A DNA stretch of 11,956 nucleotides from Bacilli bacterium (GTDB lineage: Bacteria > Bacillota_I > Bacilli_A > RF39 > UBA660), in the NCBI GenBank assembly GCA_028708005.1, contig JAQVZV010000010.1, forward strand, positions 1 to 11,956. The letters are read 5' to 3'. This document shows, one piece after another, positions 4,847-11,956 of this stretch. Numbering within the stretch: the stretch's first letter is position 1; the number at the start of each line of letters is the position of its first letter. Under the pieces are notes generated by a model that ran no database searches, was not told the DNA's origin, and saw nothing but the letters and a program-made list of their open reading frames with translations. A program made the translations under genes and the position numbers.

Positions 4847-6400
4847 ATGGCTAAAGATAGAAAAGAACAAAAAAAGAAAATTATTGATAAAAAAGTGTCA
4901 CAAATTAATAACAGTTTAAATAAAGGAACACTTTTTAATAACTTGAAAGATAATCTTTCATATATGAAGGAATTATTTGTTGATGATGACTTATTTATCA
5001 TAAGAGAGATAGAAAATAATTTTAATCCCAGCTTTCGTTGTGCTATTGCGTATTGTGAGGGCTTGATAAATCCTAATATTATAAATGAAAGTATAATAAA
5101 ACCATTAATGATATCTAAAAATATAAAGAAAGATGATACTTTAATTGATCATTTAGCAAAGCGGATCATTCAATTATACAATATAAAGAAAACAAAGATA
5201 ATCAAAGATATCGTTGAAAGTGTTACCTATGGTGATGTGATTTTATTTATTGATGGAATAGCAGAGGTATTAATTTTAAATGTTAAAAAGTTTGAAGCAC
5301 GCTCTCTTACAGAACCAGAAAATGAAAAAATACTTATTGGTCCTAGGGAAGGATTTATTGAATTTCTTCCAACAAACTTATCATTAATACGTCGAAGACT
5401 TCGTACAAATAAACTAAAATTTAAATATTTAAGTTTTGGTGATAAGACAAACACTCAAGCTTGTATTTGCTATATTGATGGTATCGTTGATAATAAAATA
5501 CTGACAGAATTATATAAACGTCTTAAAAAAATAAAGATTGATGGCGTTATTGATACTAACTATATAACAGAACTAATTAAAGATAATCGCTTTTCACCGT
5601 ATCGTACAACAGGATATACTGAAAAACCTGATGTGGTGGTAGGAAAATTGTTGGAGGGGCGAATTGCAATTGTCTTAGATGGTTCGCCCATTGTGCTCAC
5701 AATCCCTTATTTTTTTGTTGAAAACTTTCAAACAAGCGAAGATTATTATATGAATTTTTATTATACATCGTTTGTAAGAATCTTACGTATATTGGGATAT
5801 TTTTTTTCCATTACAGTTCCCGCCTTCTATCTTGCAATTATCGCTTTCCATCAAGAATTATTACCTACGCCGTTGTTTATAAATATAGCTTTAGAAAGGC
5901 AGACGGTTCCTTTGCCAACAACTTTAGAGATGATTGTTTTACTTACTGTCTTTGACATATTAAAAGAAGCGGGGGAAAGGATGCCGAAGGGGATTGGACA
6001 GTCACTGCCTATTGTAGGCGCAATTGTAATAGGTCAAGCCGCTGTAGAGGCTAAATTAGTTGCCGGTCCTATGATTATTATCGTAACTTTTACAGGGATT
6101 ACTAGTCTTCTAATACCAAAGTTAAATGCACCTATTATTATTTTTCAAATAATGCTTCTTCTTTTATCTACTACCCTTGGGTTGTTTGGTTTAACAATAG
6201 GGCTTTCATATATTATTATTCATACTCTTAATCTAAAGTCATTTGGTATTTCACAAATAAATCTTACAGGTGAATTTAAATATCAAACCCTAAAAGACAC
6301 CATATTTAGAGCCCCTTGGTGGCAAATGAAAAAGCGGCCTAAACAAATAACCAAGAATCAAATACGTATGCAACAAACGGAGGCTAAACAAAATGTATAA
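4847..6400 (+). CDS. gerKA: Spore germination receptor A subunit (GerA/GerKA family)
   Basis: This is the A subunit of a nutrient germinant receptor in the spore inner membrane. Its 517 residues show a lysine-rich N-terminus, a two-part cytoplasmic domain (about 35-270) and a membrane region (about 280-460). Family signatures are GPREGF (165-170), LLEGRIAIVLDGSP (268-281), PLPTTLEM (355-362), EAGERMPKGIGQSLPIVGAI (374-393), GQAAVEAKLV (396-405) and RAPWWQMKKRP (488-498). AGAGG 7 nt upstream supports the start. The reading frame overlaps the C-subunit gene by 8 bp, implying coupled translation. The family is certain; the specific receptor name and germinant are not, so the symbol means type only. 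Confidence 0.95.
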   Translation: MAKDRKEQKKKIIDKKVSQINNSLNKGTLFNNLKDNLSYMKELFVDDDLFIIREIENNFNPSFRCAIAYCEGLINPNIINESIIKPLMISKNIKKDDTLIDHLAKRIIQLYNIKKTKIIKDIVESVTYGDVILFIDGIAEVLILNVKKFEARSLTEPENEKILIGPREGFIEFLPTNLSLIRRRLRTNKLKFKYLSFGDKTNTQACICYIDGIVDNKILTELYKRLKKIKIDGVIDTNYITELIKDNRFSPYRTTGYTEKPDVVVGKLLEGRIAIVLDGSPIVLTIPYFFVENFQTSEDYYMNFYYTSFVRILRILGYFFSITVPAFYLAIIAFHQELLPTPLFINIALERQTVPLPTTLEMIVLLTVFDILKEAGERMPKGIGQSLPIVGAIVIGQAAVEAKLVAGPMIIIVTFTGITSLLIPKLNAPIIIFQIMLLLLSTTLGLFGLTIGLSYIIIHTLNLKSFGISQINLTGEFKYQTLKDTIFRAPWWQMKKRPKQITKNQIRMQQTEAKQNV

Positions 6401-7529
6401 TAAAATCAAATGGACCATAATGACGTTGCTACTAGGCCTTTCACTAACTGGATGTTGGGATTACATTGGAATAGACGAAATGACAATTGTAACAGGCATT
6501 GCTATTGATAAGAATCAACAAACCCAAAATTATGAACTTACTTTTGAAACTATAAGTCTGATGGAATCAACAAAAGAAGAGGGGTTTAAAACAAAATTAA
6601 TTGAAGCGACAGGAAAGAATCTTTTAGACACTATTAGAAATGCTAAGAAAAGAGTTGTTGATAAATTATACTTTAGTGATATGAAAACTATTGTTATTAG
6701 TAACGAAATAGCTAAAACAGAAGGTATTGGGGCAATTATAAATGCCTTAATAGGTGATGCTGAAATTAGAGAAAAAACAAATATTATTATATCTCAAGAA
6801 GAAACAGCTAAACAAATATTGAATGCTAAAGGTATTGATAATCCCTCTACCGCTTATGAAGTAAGAAAAATAATTGATAATGATAATGACGTTACCTCAT
6901 CAACCAAACCTTTATTCTTATATGAAGCATTTAATACGCTTAGAGAGCCAGGGGCCTCTTTAGTAGCACCTGCCTTTCATCTAGTTAAAAATGATGACAT
7001 AATTACGCCTGAATTAAATGGAATAGGGGTTTTTAAAGATGATAAATTAATTTATTATATAGATTCTATCGATAGCAAATACTTTCTCTTTATTGCCGAT
7101 AAAGTTAATGGCGGTGTTATATCATTAAGTACAGATAATAGCGGAAAAGATAATATTGCGTTAAAGATTAGTGAAAATAGAACATCAAAAAAATATTCTT
7201 ACAATAATAATAAAATCAAAATTGAAATAACAACTATAACAAAAGTAGATTTGCATGATGCTAGTGATCGCTTAAAAGCAGTAGGCAAAAAAGAAATAGA
7301 TGAAGCTGAAAAAAAAGCAGAATCATTAATAGTTAAAAATATTAAACAATTGGTAGCGAAAGCTCAAAAGGAAATTAATACTGACATTTTTGGTTTTGGC
7401 AACTTAGTTTATAGGCATGATCCACTTTTATGGAAAAAACTAAAAAATAATTGGGATGAGGTATTCATGGAGATAGAATTAGATGTTACATCTAAGGTCA
7501 AAGTTATGAACACTGGGTTTACTAAATAA
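6393..7529 (+). CDS. gerKC: Spore germination receptor C subunit, lipoprotein (GerAC/GerKC family)
   Basis: This is the lipoprotein subunit of the receptor, anchored on the outer face of the spore inner membrane. The signal peptide ends in the lipobox LTGC with Cys21 as the lipidated residue, followed by WDYIGIDEM, the usual GCWD start of mature GerAC proteins. Further conserved parts are IVTGIAIDK (32-40) and the C-terminal region around FGFGNLVYRHDPLLWKKL. The 378 residues are normal length. GGAGG inside the 3' end of the A-subunit gene serves as Shine-Dalgarno site, and the start overlaps that gene by 8 bp. It should assemble with the A and B subunits encoded on either side. Confidence 0.94.
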   Translation: MYNKIKWTIMTLLLGLSLTGCWDYIGIDEMTIVTGIAIDKNQQTQNYELTFETISLMESTKEEGFKTKLIEATGKNLLDTIRNAKKRVVDKLYFSDMKTIVISNEIAKTEGIGAIINALIGDAEIREKTNIIISQEETAKQILNAKGIDNPSTAYEVRKIIDNDNDVTSSTKPLFLYEAFNTLREPGASLVAPAFHLVKNDDIITPELNGIGVFKDDKLIYYIDSIDSKYFLFIADKVNGGVISLSTDNSGKDNIALKISENRTSKKYSYNNNKIKIEITTITKVDLHDASDRLKAVGKKEIDEAEKKAESLIVKNIKQLVAKAQKEINTDIFGFGNLVYRHDPLLWKKLKNNWDEVFMEIELDVTSKVKVMNTGFTK

Positions 7530-7541
7530 AGGGGTGAGATA

Positions 7542-7748
7542 GTGATTTTTACAATTATTTTATTTTTATATGGCTTTATAATTGTTTTTGACTTTCTTCC
7601 TTTACTTAGAAAAAGAGATAAAAAACAAACCTTAACTTATTTTAGCATCTTAGTTTTTACCTTTATTATTCTTGTATTGAATAGTTTCGATATTTCTATT
7701 CCTAGCCCAGCAAATGCAATTAAAGCGTTTATTAAAAGCATATTCTAA
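7542..7748 (+). CDS. Small two-helix germination receptor D-type subunit
   Basis: This 68-residue protein has two hydrophobic segments (about 2-21 and 34-50) joined by a basic loop LLRKRDKKQ. It starts with GTG, placed by GGGGTGAG 4 nt upstream and 12 bp after the C-subunit stop. Bacillus germinant-receptor operons often carry a small D gene for a two-helix membrane protein that modulates the receptor; size, topology and position between the C and B genes match that role. Sequence similarity at this length is hard to judge, so the call rests mainly on context. An antisense reading frame over the following junction is not considered real. Confidence 0.7.
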   Translation: MIFTIILFLYGFIIVFDFLPLLRKRDKKQTLTYFSILVFTFIILVLNSFDISIPSPANAIKAFIKSIF

Positions 7749-7777
7749 GTTAATTATTATAAAAAGGAGAGAATGTT

Positions 7778-8866
7778 ATGAGAAAGGAAAGCATGACCTC
7801 AAGACAAGCAATATCCGTTATTGTTTTATTTATCTTTGGTAGCACAATCATTCTTGGACTAAATACTGAACCGAAACAAGATTCTTGGATTTCTCTTATT
7901 ATAGGGATTATTTTATCTTTACCATTAGTTCTTATGTATGCTAGAATTATTAAACTTTTTCCAGGGGAAAGCCTATATAATATTACTGAAAGATTATTAG
8001 GTAAAGTAGGCGGCACAATCATTAATATTATGATTACCTGGTATGCTATTCATTTAGGATCGTTAGTTTTGCGAAACTTTTCTGAATATGCTGAGATTTC
8101 AATTCTGCTTCACACACCGCAAATTATTGTTATGATTTCAATCATCTTCATTGCAGTATACACGGCTAAAATGAATATTGAAATATTAGGAAAATGGGGT
8201 ATCTTTGTTTTGCCAATTATTTTAATAATGGTTATTATTACTTTAATACTATCCATTGGTGATTATAATATTAACAATCTTTTTCCTATTATGGAACACA
8301 GTTTTAAAAAGGTATTTGATGGGGGATTTAAAATACTAGCTTTCCCATTAGCTGAAACAGTATTAATACTACCACTAGCAGATTTTTTTAAAAAAACAGA
8401 TAGTTCATATAAAATATATATATCATCCCTTATAATTGCGGGTTTTACCTTATTAATAATTATTTTCCGTAATCTACTTATTCTGGGAACCCCACTTATG
8501 ACATTATCATACTTTCCAACCTTTACAGCTGCTAGAATAATAGAATTGGGTGAATTTTTAAGTAGAATTGAAGGCGTTATTACAATCAATTTTGTATTAG
8601 CTGAAATAACCAAAGTTACTATTTGTTTAATAGTGGGAGCAAAAGGAATGGCTAAATTATTTAATATTAAAAATTATAAAAATTTAGCTTTACCCGTTGG
8701 ACTTTTAATCATAACATTATCATTAACTCAATTTTCAAATGTTTTTCAAATGTTTGATTTTATAAAAATTTATCATATATATGCTTTTCCTTTTCAAATA
8801 ATTATTCCTATGATAATATGGGTTGTAGGTGAAATAAAAACAAAAAACAATAAAGTAGTAACTTAG
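7778..8866 (+). CDS. gerKB: Spore germination receptor B subunit (GerAB/GerKB family)
   Basis: This integral membrane subunit belongs to the APC transporter superfamily and is thought to bind the germinant. The 362 residues form about ten helices, as usual. The opening MTSRQAISVIVLFIFGSTIIL fits family N-termini, as do PGESLYNITERLLGK (62-76), FPLAETVLILPLADFF and the late TFTAARIIELGEFLSRIEG segment. AGGAGAG 7 nt before the ATG defines the start. It is 29 bp after the D-type gene and so in the same operon. The germinant cannot be deduced. An AT-only-rich inverted repeat spans the stop codon (8844-8878) but is too weak to call a terminator. Confidence 0.93.
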   Translation: MRKESMTSRQAISVIVLFIFGSTIILGLNTEPKQDSWISLIIGIILSLPLVLMYARIIKLFPGESLYNITERLLGKVGGTIINIMITWYAIHLGSLVLRNFSEYAEISILLHTPQIIVMISIIFIAVYTAKMNIEILGKWGIFVLPIILIMVIITLILSIGDYNINNLFPIMEHSFKKVFDGGFKILAFPLAETVLILPLADFFKKTDSSYKIYISSLIIAGFTLLIIIFRNLLILGTPLMTLSYFPTFTAARIIELGEFLSRIEGVITINFVLAEITKVTICLIVGAKGMAKLFNIKNYKNLALPVGLLIITLSLTQFSNVFQMFDFIKIYHIYAFPFQIIIPMIIWVVGEIKTKNNKVVT

Positions 8867-8897
8867 TTTTATTGTTTTATAAGAAAAGAGGATAACA

Positions 8898-9434
8898 ATG
8901 AAGTTATTAATGCATATGTGTTGTGCGCCATGTTCGACATATCCTATGACATTACTTAAAAAAGATAAGATTGATGTGACAGGTTTCTTTTATAATCCAA
9001 ATATTCATCCATTAGATGAATATCAAAAACGATTAGACACTGTAAAGAGATATGCTGATATAATGAACTTAAAAGTTGAATATATAGATGAATATATGGA
9101 AGATAGATGGCGAAATTATACAGGTAATAATGATCATAGATGTGATATGTGTTATCGTCTAAGATTAGACAAAACAGCAGCTTATGCTAAAGAAAATAGA
9201 TTTGATGCTTTTACTACAACTTTACTTGTTAGTCCGTATCAAAATCACGAATTAATTAAAGAACTTGGAAATCAATATGCCTTAAAATATGGTATTAAAT
9301 TCTATTATCAAGATTTTAGAGAAGGTTTTAGAGAAGGGCAAGCGATAGCTAAAGAATTAGAATTATATAGACAAAAATATTGCGGCTGTATTATATCATT
9401 TAATGAAACACAGAAGTCTAAATTGAAGCAATAG
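8898..9434 (+). CDS. queH: Epoxyqueuosine reductase QueH
   Basis: QueH reduces epoxyqueuosine to queuosine in tRNA, the last step of queuosine synthesis, and replaces the unrelated QueG. The 178 residues start with the signature HMCCAPC (6-12), followed by FFYNPNIHPLDEYQKRL (30-46), HRCDMCYRLRL (80-90, C82 and C85), the loop FTTTLLVSPYQNHE (105-118) and RQKYCGC (158-164, C162 and C164). The cysteine pairs are those expected to hold the iron-sulfur cluster and metal centre. AGAGG precedes the ATG. It lies 31 bp after the B-subunit gene with no convincing terminator between, so it may be partly transcribed with the germination operon, though the functions are unrelated. A long hairpin follows. 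Confidence 0.94.
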   Translation: MKLLMHMCCAPCSTYPMTLLKKDKIDVTGFFYNPNIHPLDEYQKRLDTVKRYADIMNLKVEYIDEYMEDRWRNYTGNNDHRCDMCYRLRLDKTAAYAKENRFDAFTTTLLVSPYQNHELIKELGNQYALKYGIKFYYQDFREGFREGQAIAKELELYRQKYCGCIISFNETQKSKLKQ

Positions 9435-9449
9435 AATATTGGAATAAAC

Positions 9450-9525
9450 AAGAGTTTACAACTTATAGCGTTATATATGTTAAGCAATCAAACATTTTAT
9501 ATATACCTAATTGTAAACTCTTTTA
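9450..9525 (+). terminator. Long hairpin after queH, probable terminator
   Basis: AAGAGTTTACAA (9450-9461) and TTGTAAACTCTT (9511-9522) are perfect 12-bp inverse copies, followed by TTTATATT. The 49-nt centre can pair further (GTT with AAC around AAGCAATCA, and TATATA stretches). The U-rich tail suggests termination of queH. The second TAAACTCT at 9534-9541 offers an alternative partner for the left arm. Confidence 0.55.
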
Positions 9526-9550
9526 TATTATGTTAAACTCTATTTATAAT
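9522..9550 (+). promoter_or_regulatory. Candidate promoter of the 192-residue membrane protein gene
   Basis: A perfect -10 TATAAT (9545-9550) lies 28 bp before the ATG, but the -35 at 17-bp spacing (TTTATA) is poor. AAGGAGG follows before the start codon. Confidence 0.4.
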
Positions 9551-9577
9551 AGTACTTCATAATATAAGGAGGAGTTA

Positions 9578-10156
9578 ATGAAAAAGTTGTATTTAAGCAT
9601 TATTATTGCATGTTTATGTGTTGCAACAATAATAGGGATATGTGCTATCTTTATGGAGGATTTGCCTGATATTACTACCCAAATATTGATTAATACTGCA
9701 ATTGTTGGAGGATTTAGTATTATCAGTTTGAAACCGGCTTCACTTTTTGATAAAGGTAAATGTAAGATATTAGACATTATAGGATTTATTGTAGCATTTA
9801 TTGGAATGGTATACTTATCTTTGTATAATTGGTCAATATTATCTATAATATCTAGTTATACTCCTAAAGGGATCTTATCTCTTTTAACCATCATTGTTGC
9901 CTTAAATCTAATGTATTTTATCTTTAAAACTGATATAAAAGACAAGAAAGTATTTATTCTTCAAATAATCATAGGTATATTAATCATAATGTCAGTGATT
10001 ATTACATTGATATTTATATGGGGTCCATCAATTACAACCAGCTTATTTATTAAAGTACTAGAAGTACTTGGATTATTAATAACATTCTGTGTGATAACGA
10101 TGAATATTATAATAAAAATGAATAAAAGTAATGCCCCGGTAAAGCAGAGTCAATAA
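9578..10156 (+). CDS. Unrecognised six-helix membrane protein
   Basis: I do not recognise this 192-residue protein. It has about six hydrophobic segments (roughly 4-25, 36-51, 64-83, 98-116, 126-149 and 153-179), short hydrophilic links such as FDKGKC and KTDIKDKK, and a polar tail NKSNAPVKQSQ. There is no signal peptide cleavage site and no conserved polar cluster in the membrane that would suggest an enzyme or channel. AAGGAGGAG 4 nt before the ATG makes translation convincing. It has a candidate promoter of its own. The next gene, in the same direction, also encodes a small membrane protein but has an extended -10 promoter of its own, so the two need not be one operon. Confidence 0.75.
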   Translation: MKKLYLSIIIACLCVATIIGICAIFMEDLPDITTQILINTAIVGGFSIISLKPASLFDKGKCKILDIIGFIVAFIGMVYLSLYNWSILSIISSYTPKGILSLLTIIVALNLMYFIFKTDIKDKKVFILQIIIGILIIMSVIITLIFIWGPSITTSLFIKVLEVLGLLITFCVITMNIIIKMNKSNAPVKQSQ

Positions 10157-10203
10157 ATTGTTCCAAATAAAAAATAAATAGTCTACTTATTTTTGTCTTT
10201 ACA

Positions 10204-10212
10204 TGTTATAAT
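10204..10212 (+). promoter_or_regulatory. Extended -10 promoter of the 97-residue membrane protein gene
   Basis: TGTTATAAT is a perfect extended -10 (TGnTATAAT), 29 bp before the ATG. No good -35 lies upstream, which extended -10 promoters can tolerate. An A-U-only hairpin (10170-10194) just upstream may weakly end the previous transcript. Confidence 0.5.
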
Positions 10213-10241
10213 TAAGCTATAAAGATCCAAGGAGGATTAAG

Positions 10242-10535
10242 ATGACTAAGTGTACAGTATTGATGATATTAATTACTGCAGGAGTATCGGGGATCACATC
10301 ATTTTTAATGAAAAAATTCAAAGGTAAACCATTAACTAAGTATTTTCCGACTTTCGCCATATGGTTTATTAGTTTCATTTCTTTTATGTTAGGAACTTTC
10401 TATGCGGAACCAATTGAAGATTTAGCCTTCTGGATAATATCTATAGTTACAGGACTAGCAACTATCTTTGTTTTAATTGCTACCATCGCAATCAGTAGAG
10501 TACAAGAGAAGAAGTTAAAAAGTAAATCACTTTAA
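10242..10535 (+). CDS. Unrecognised small three-helix membrane protein
   Basis: The 97 residues carry about three hydrophobic segments (4-22, 36-55 and 62-85), a basic link KKFKGKP and a basic tail EKKLKSKSL. AAGGAGG 7 nt before the ATG gives a strong translation signal, and an extended -10 promoter lies just upstream. No family is recognised with confidence. The last five codons lie in the 5' arm and loop of a terminator hairpin, and the stop codon overlaps that of the convergent DUF6512 gene by two bases. Confidence 0.72.
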   Translation: MTKCTVLMILITAGVSGITSFLMKKFKGKPLTKYFPTFAIWFISFISFMLGTFYAEPIEDLAFWIISIVTGLATIFVLIATIAISRVQEKKLKSKSL

Positions 10536-10551
10536 GGATGATTTACTTTTT
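10517..10551. terminator. Bidirectional terminator built into two convergent coding ends
   Basis: AAAAAGTAAATCA (10517-10529) and TGATTTACTTTTT (10539-10551) are perfect 13-bp inverse copies around the 9-nt loop CTTTAAGGA. The A-rich and T-rich flanks give a U tract in either direction. Both stop codons sit in the loop as TTAA (10532-10535), so each arm encodes the last residues of one gene. Confidence 0.85.
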
Positions 10552-11095
10552 TCATATCATAATAATTATATAAGCCATACTTATTAGAACTACTATCATA
10601 AAATAATGAATCTATTTTTAAAGGATAATATGTTAGGATACTAAACATTATAATGATTATTGGAACTAATATTAATGATAATTCATTTAATTTTTTCAAA
10701 AATTTCTCCTGCTTTAAAATGAAACATCCAATTATTTGAGAAATTATGATTGTTATAAAATAAATTGTTAAGTTTGAAATCATATCATGACCAAAGATTA
10801 TATAGATAGGAGTATATATTAATATAAAAATAATAATGTTAAAGATTGATGATAACACAACAGCGGATATTAAATTATGATATCTAACATTAAGTTTTTT
10901 AAGCCAAAAGTATTCAACTATACCCCAAATAATAGTTGTATAAAAAATCATTTTTTGATGTTCCCATATACTTTCATTTACTGGGAATAGAATAGATGTT
11001 AGAAAGTTAGGAAACCAATCATATATATTATGAGTAATAAAACTAAAGATAAAGATAAAAATAATTCCTGTAAAGGTTATTTTTTTAAGATTCAT
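10532..11095 (-). CDS. DUF6512-like integral membrane protein
   Basis: The 187 residues form about five hydrophobic segments (8-20, 49-64, 75-101, 108-126 and 140-156). The first is followed by THNIYDWFPN and then FPVNESIWEHQKM (37-49); the FPVNESIWEH block with a nearby H and YDW is the hallmark I associate with DUF6512 proteins, small membrane proteins of unknown function in Bacillota. The conserved His, Glu and Trp residues near the membrane suggest a real but unknown activity. GAGGAG 9 nt before the ATG supports the start. The gene is divergent from uvsE with 60 bp between, and convergent with the small membrane protein gene, sharing a terminator with it. Confidence 0.75.
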   Translation of the reverse strand: MNLKKITFTGIIFIFIFSFITHNIYDWFPNFLTSILFPVNESIWEHQKMIFYTTIIWGIVEYFWLKKLNVRYHNLISAVVLSSIFNIIIFILIYTPIYIIFGHDMISNLTIYFITIIISQIIGCFILKQEKFLKKLNELSLILVPIIIIMFSILTYYPLKIDSLFYDSSSNKYGLYNYYDMKKVNHP

Positions 11096-11155
11096 ATTAA
11101 TTTCTCCTCTTTTATATTATAATTGTTTTAAAATACTTTAATTAATGGTGATAAT

Positions 11156-11956
11156 ATGAGAATACGACTAGGATATGTTGCAATCAGTAAAAAATTGGGA
11201 ATCACTGCATCTAGTACAATGACATATGCCTACTATAAAAAGCTAGGATTAAAAAATGCACATCAAAAACTTCATGAAATAATTCTATCTAATTTTAGAG
11301 ACTTAGAAATAATATTAAATTATAATATCAATAATAATATTTCTTTTTATCGTTTAACTTCTAATCTGATTCCTCTTTTAACTCACCAAGATGTTAAAAT
11401 TAATTTAAATAAATATAAAGAGAAATTTAACCACATTGGCAATATCATTAAACTAAATAATATGAGAGTAGATACTCATCCTGATCAATTTTGTGTTTTA
11501 AATAGTGTTAGAGAAGAAGTTGTTATCTCTAGTATTAGTATATTGAAAAGTCATCAAACTATGTTTAAATTGCTTAATTATGATAGTAAAGCTATAATTC
11601 ATATAGGTAGCAGTGTAGGCGGCAAAAAAGAAAGTATAAAGCGGTTTGAAAATAATTTTAATAAACTAGATGAGAAATTACAAAAGATGATTATTCTTGA
11701 AAATGATGATAAAATATTTAATATTAGTAATACTCTAAAATTATGTGAGAGATTAAAAGTTCCAATGGTTTTAGAGCATCATCATCATCTATGTAATAAT
11801 ACAGGACAAAAAATTGAAAAATATATCGACAGAATAGTAAAGACTTGGGGTAATGATATTCCTAAAATGCATTTCTCTAGTCCTAAAAGTAAAAAAGAAA
11901 AAAGATCGCATAATGATTATATTGATGTTGATGCTTTTATTAAATTTATTGATAAA
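11156..11956 (+). CDS. uvsE: UV damage endonuclease UvsE, 5' part
   Basis: UvsE (UVDE) nicks DNA 5' to UV photoproducts and starts an alternative excision repair; such repair is useful to spores. The start MRIRLGYVAIS is the standard family N-terminus, with a weak GGTGA 5 nt before it. The 267 visible residues follow the TIM-barrel family order: STMTYAYY (20-27), FYRLTSNLIPL (64-74), DTHPDQFCVLNS (106-117, H108), AIIHIGS (146-152, H149), LENDDK (181-186, E182), VLEHHHHLCN (205-214), MHFSSPKS (238-245, H239) and RSHNDYIDV (250-258, H252). These supply nearly all metal ligands; the last expected Glu lies beyond the window end, so the gene is cut by the window, not broken. E207 stands where relatives, as I recall, have Asp. 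Confidence 0.93.
   Translation, partial: MRIRLGYVAISKKLGITASSTMTYAYYKKLGLKNAHQKLHEIILSNFRDLEIILNYNINNNISFYRLTSNLIPLLTHQDVKINLNKYKEKFNHIGNIIKLNNMRVDTHPDQFCVLNSVREEVVISSISILKSHQTMFKLLNYDSKAIIHIGSSVGGKKESIKRFENNFNKLDEKLQKMIILENDDKIFNISNTLKLCERLKVPMVLEHHHHLCNNTGQKIEKYIDRIVKTWGNDIPKMHFSSPKSKKEKRSHNDYIDVDAFIKFIDK

Noticed and set aside
8844..8878. 11-bp inverted repeat AAAACAATAAA / TTTATTGTTTT spanning the B-subunit stop codon, considered as a terminator
   Set aside because: Only one G-C pair and a 13-nt loop; too weak to separate queH from the operon with confidence.
10170..10194. A-U hairpin after the 192-residue membrane protein gene
   Set aside because: All pairs are A-U with one mismatch and a 3-nt loop; not called as a terminator.
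11116..11123. Overlapping TATAAT-like elements on both strands between the DUF6512 and uvsE genes
   Set aside because: No acceptable -35 on either strand; in such AT-rich DNA the match alone is not evidence.
1..11956. tRNA, rRNA or CRISPR array
   Set aside because: No cloverleaf, rRNA-like stretch or regularly spaced repeats were noticed on reading the window.

Overview
The window comes from a low-GC, endospore-forming Gram-positive bacterium (Bacillota). A complete germinant-receptor operon (A, C, small D and B subunits) shows that it sporulates. Strong AGGAGG-type Shine-Dalgarno sites, a very AT-rich base composition, an IS1634-type insertion sequence, QueH and UvsE fit this. The class (Bacilli or Clostridia) cannot be fixed from this sequence alone.

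Left part (1-2600): the tail of an acidic, cysteine-containing protein (DUF1292-like) ends in its own terminator. An insertion sequence (366-2160) follows, with short terminal inverted repeats (TGCGTAA) and an exact 8-bp target duplication (ATAAAAAG). It carries one intact DDE transposase. It sits in the last codons of a small minus-strand gene that looks like only the first N-terminal subdomain of a GerA-type germination protein. Removing the IS and one duplication copy restores a 116-residue protein and joins it again to its own terminator.

Middle-left (2595-4706): a promoter is followed at once by an undescribed 34-codon ORF. Its U-rich second half runs into an intrinsic terminator whose 5' arm contains the ORF's stop codon. 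Then comes a uracil permease gene (NCS2/UraA). This layout resembles the leader-peptide, UTP-sensing attenuation of enterobacterial pyrBI; no PyrR-binding motif was recognised. A convergent CYTH-domain gene shares a bidirectional terminator with the permease gene.

Middle (4785-9434): the germinant-receptor operon gerA-type A, C, D and B subunits are tightly packed (8-bp overlap, then short gaps), followed 31 bp later by queH for queuosine synthesis. A 9-bp inverted repeat lies in the gap between the divergent CYTH and germination genes and touches both candidate -35 elements.

Right part (9435-11956): a long hairpin with a duplicated right arm, two unrecognised small membrane-protein genes, a convergent DUF6512 membrane-protein gene whose stop codon overlaps that of its neighbour inside a shared terminator hairpin, and the 5' 801 bases of a UvsE-type UV damage endonuclease gene running off the window.
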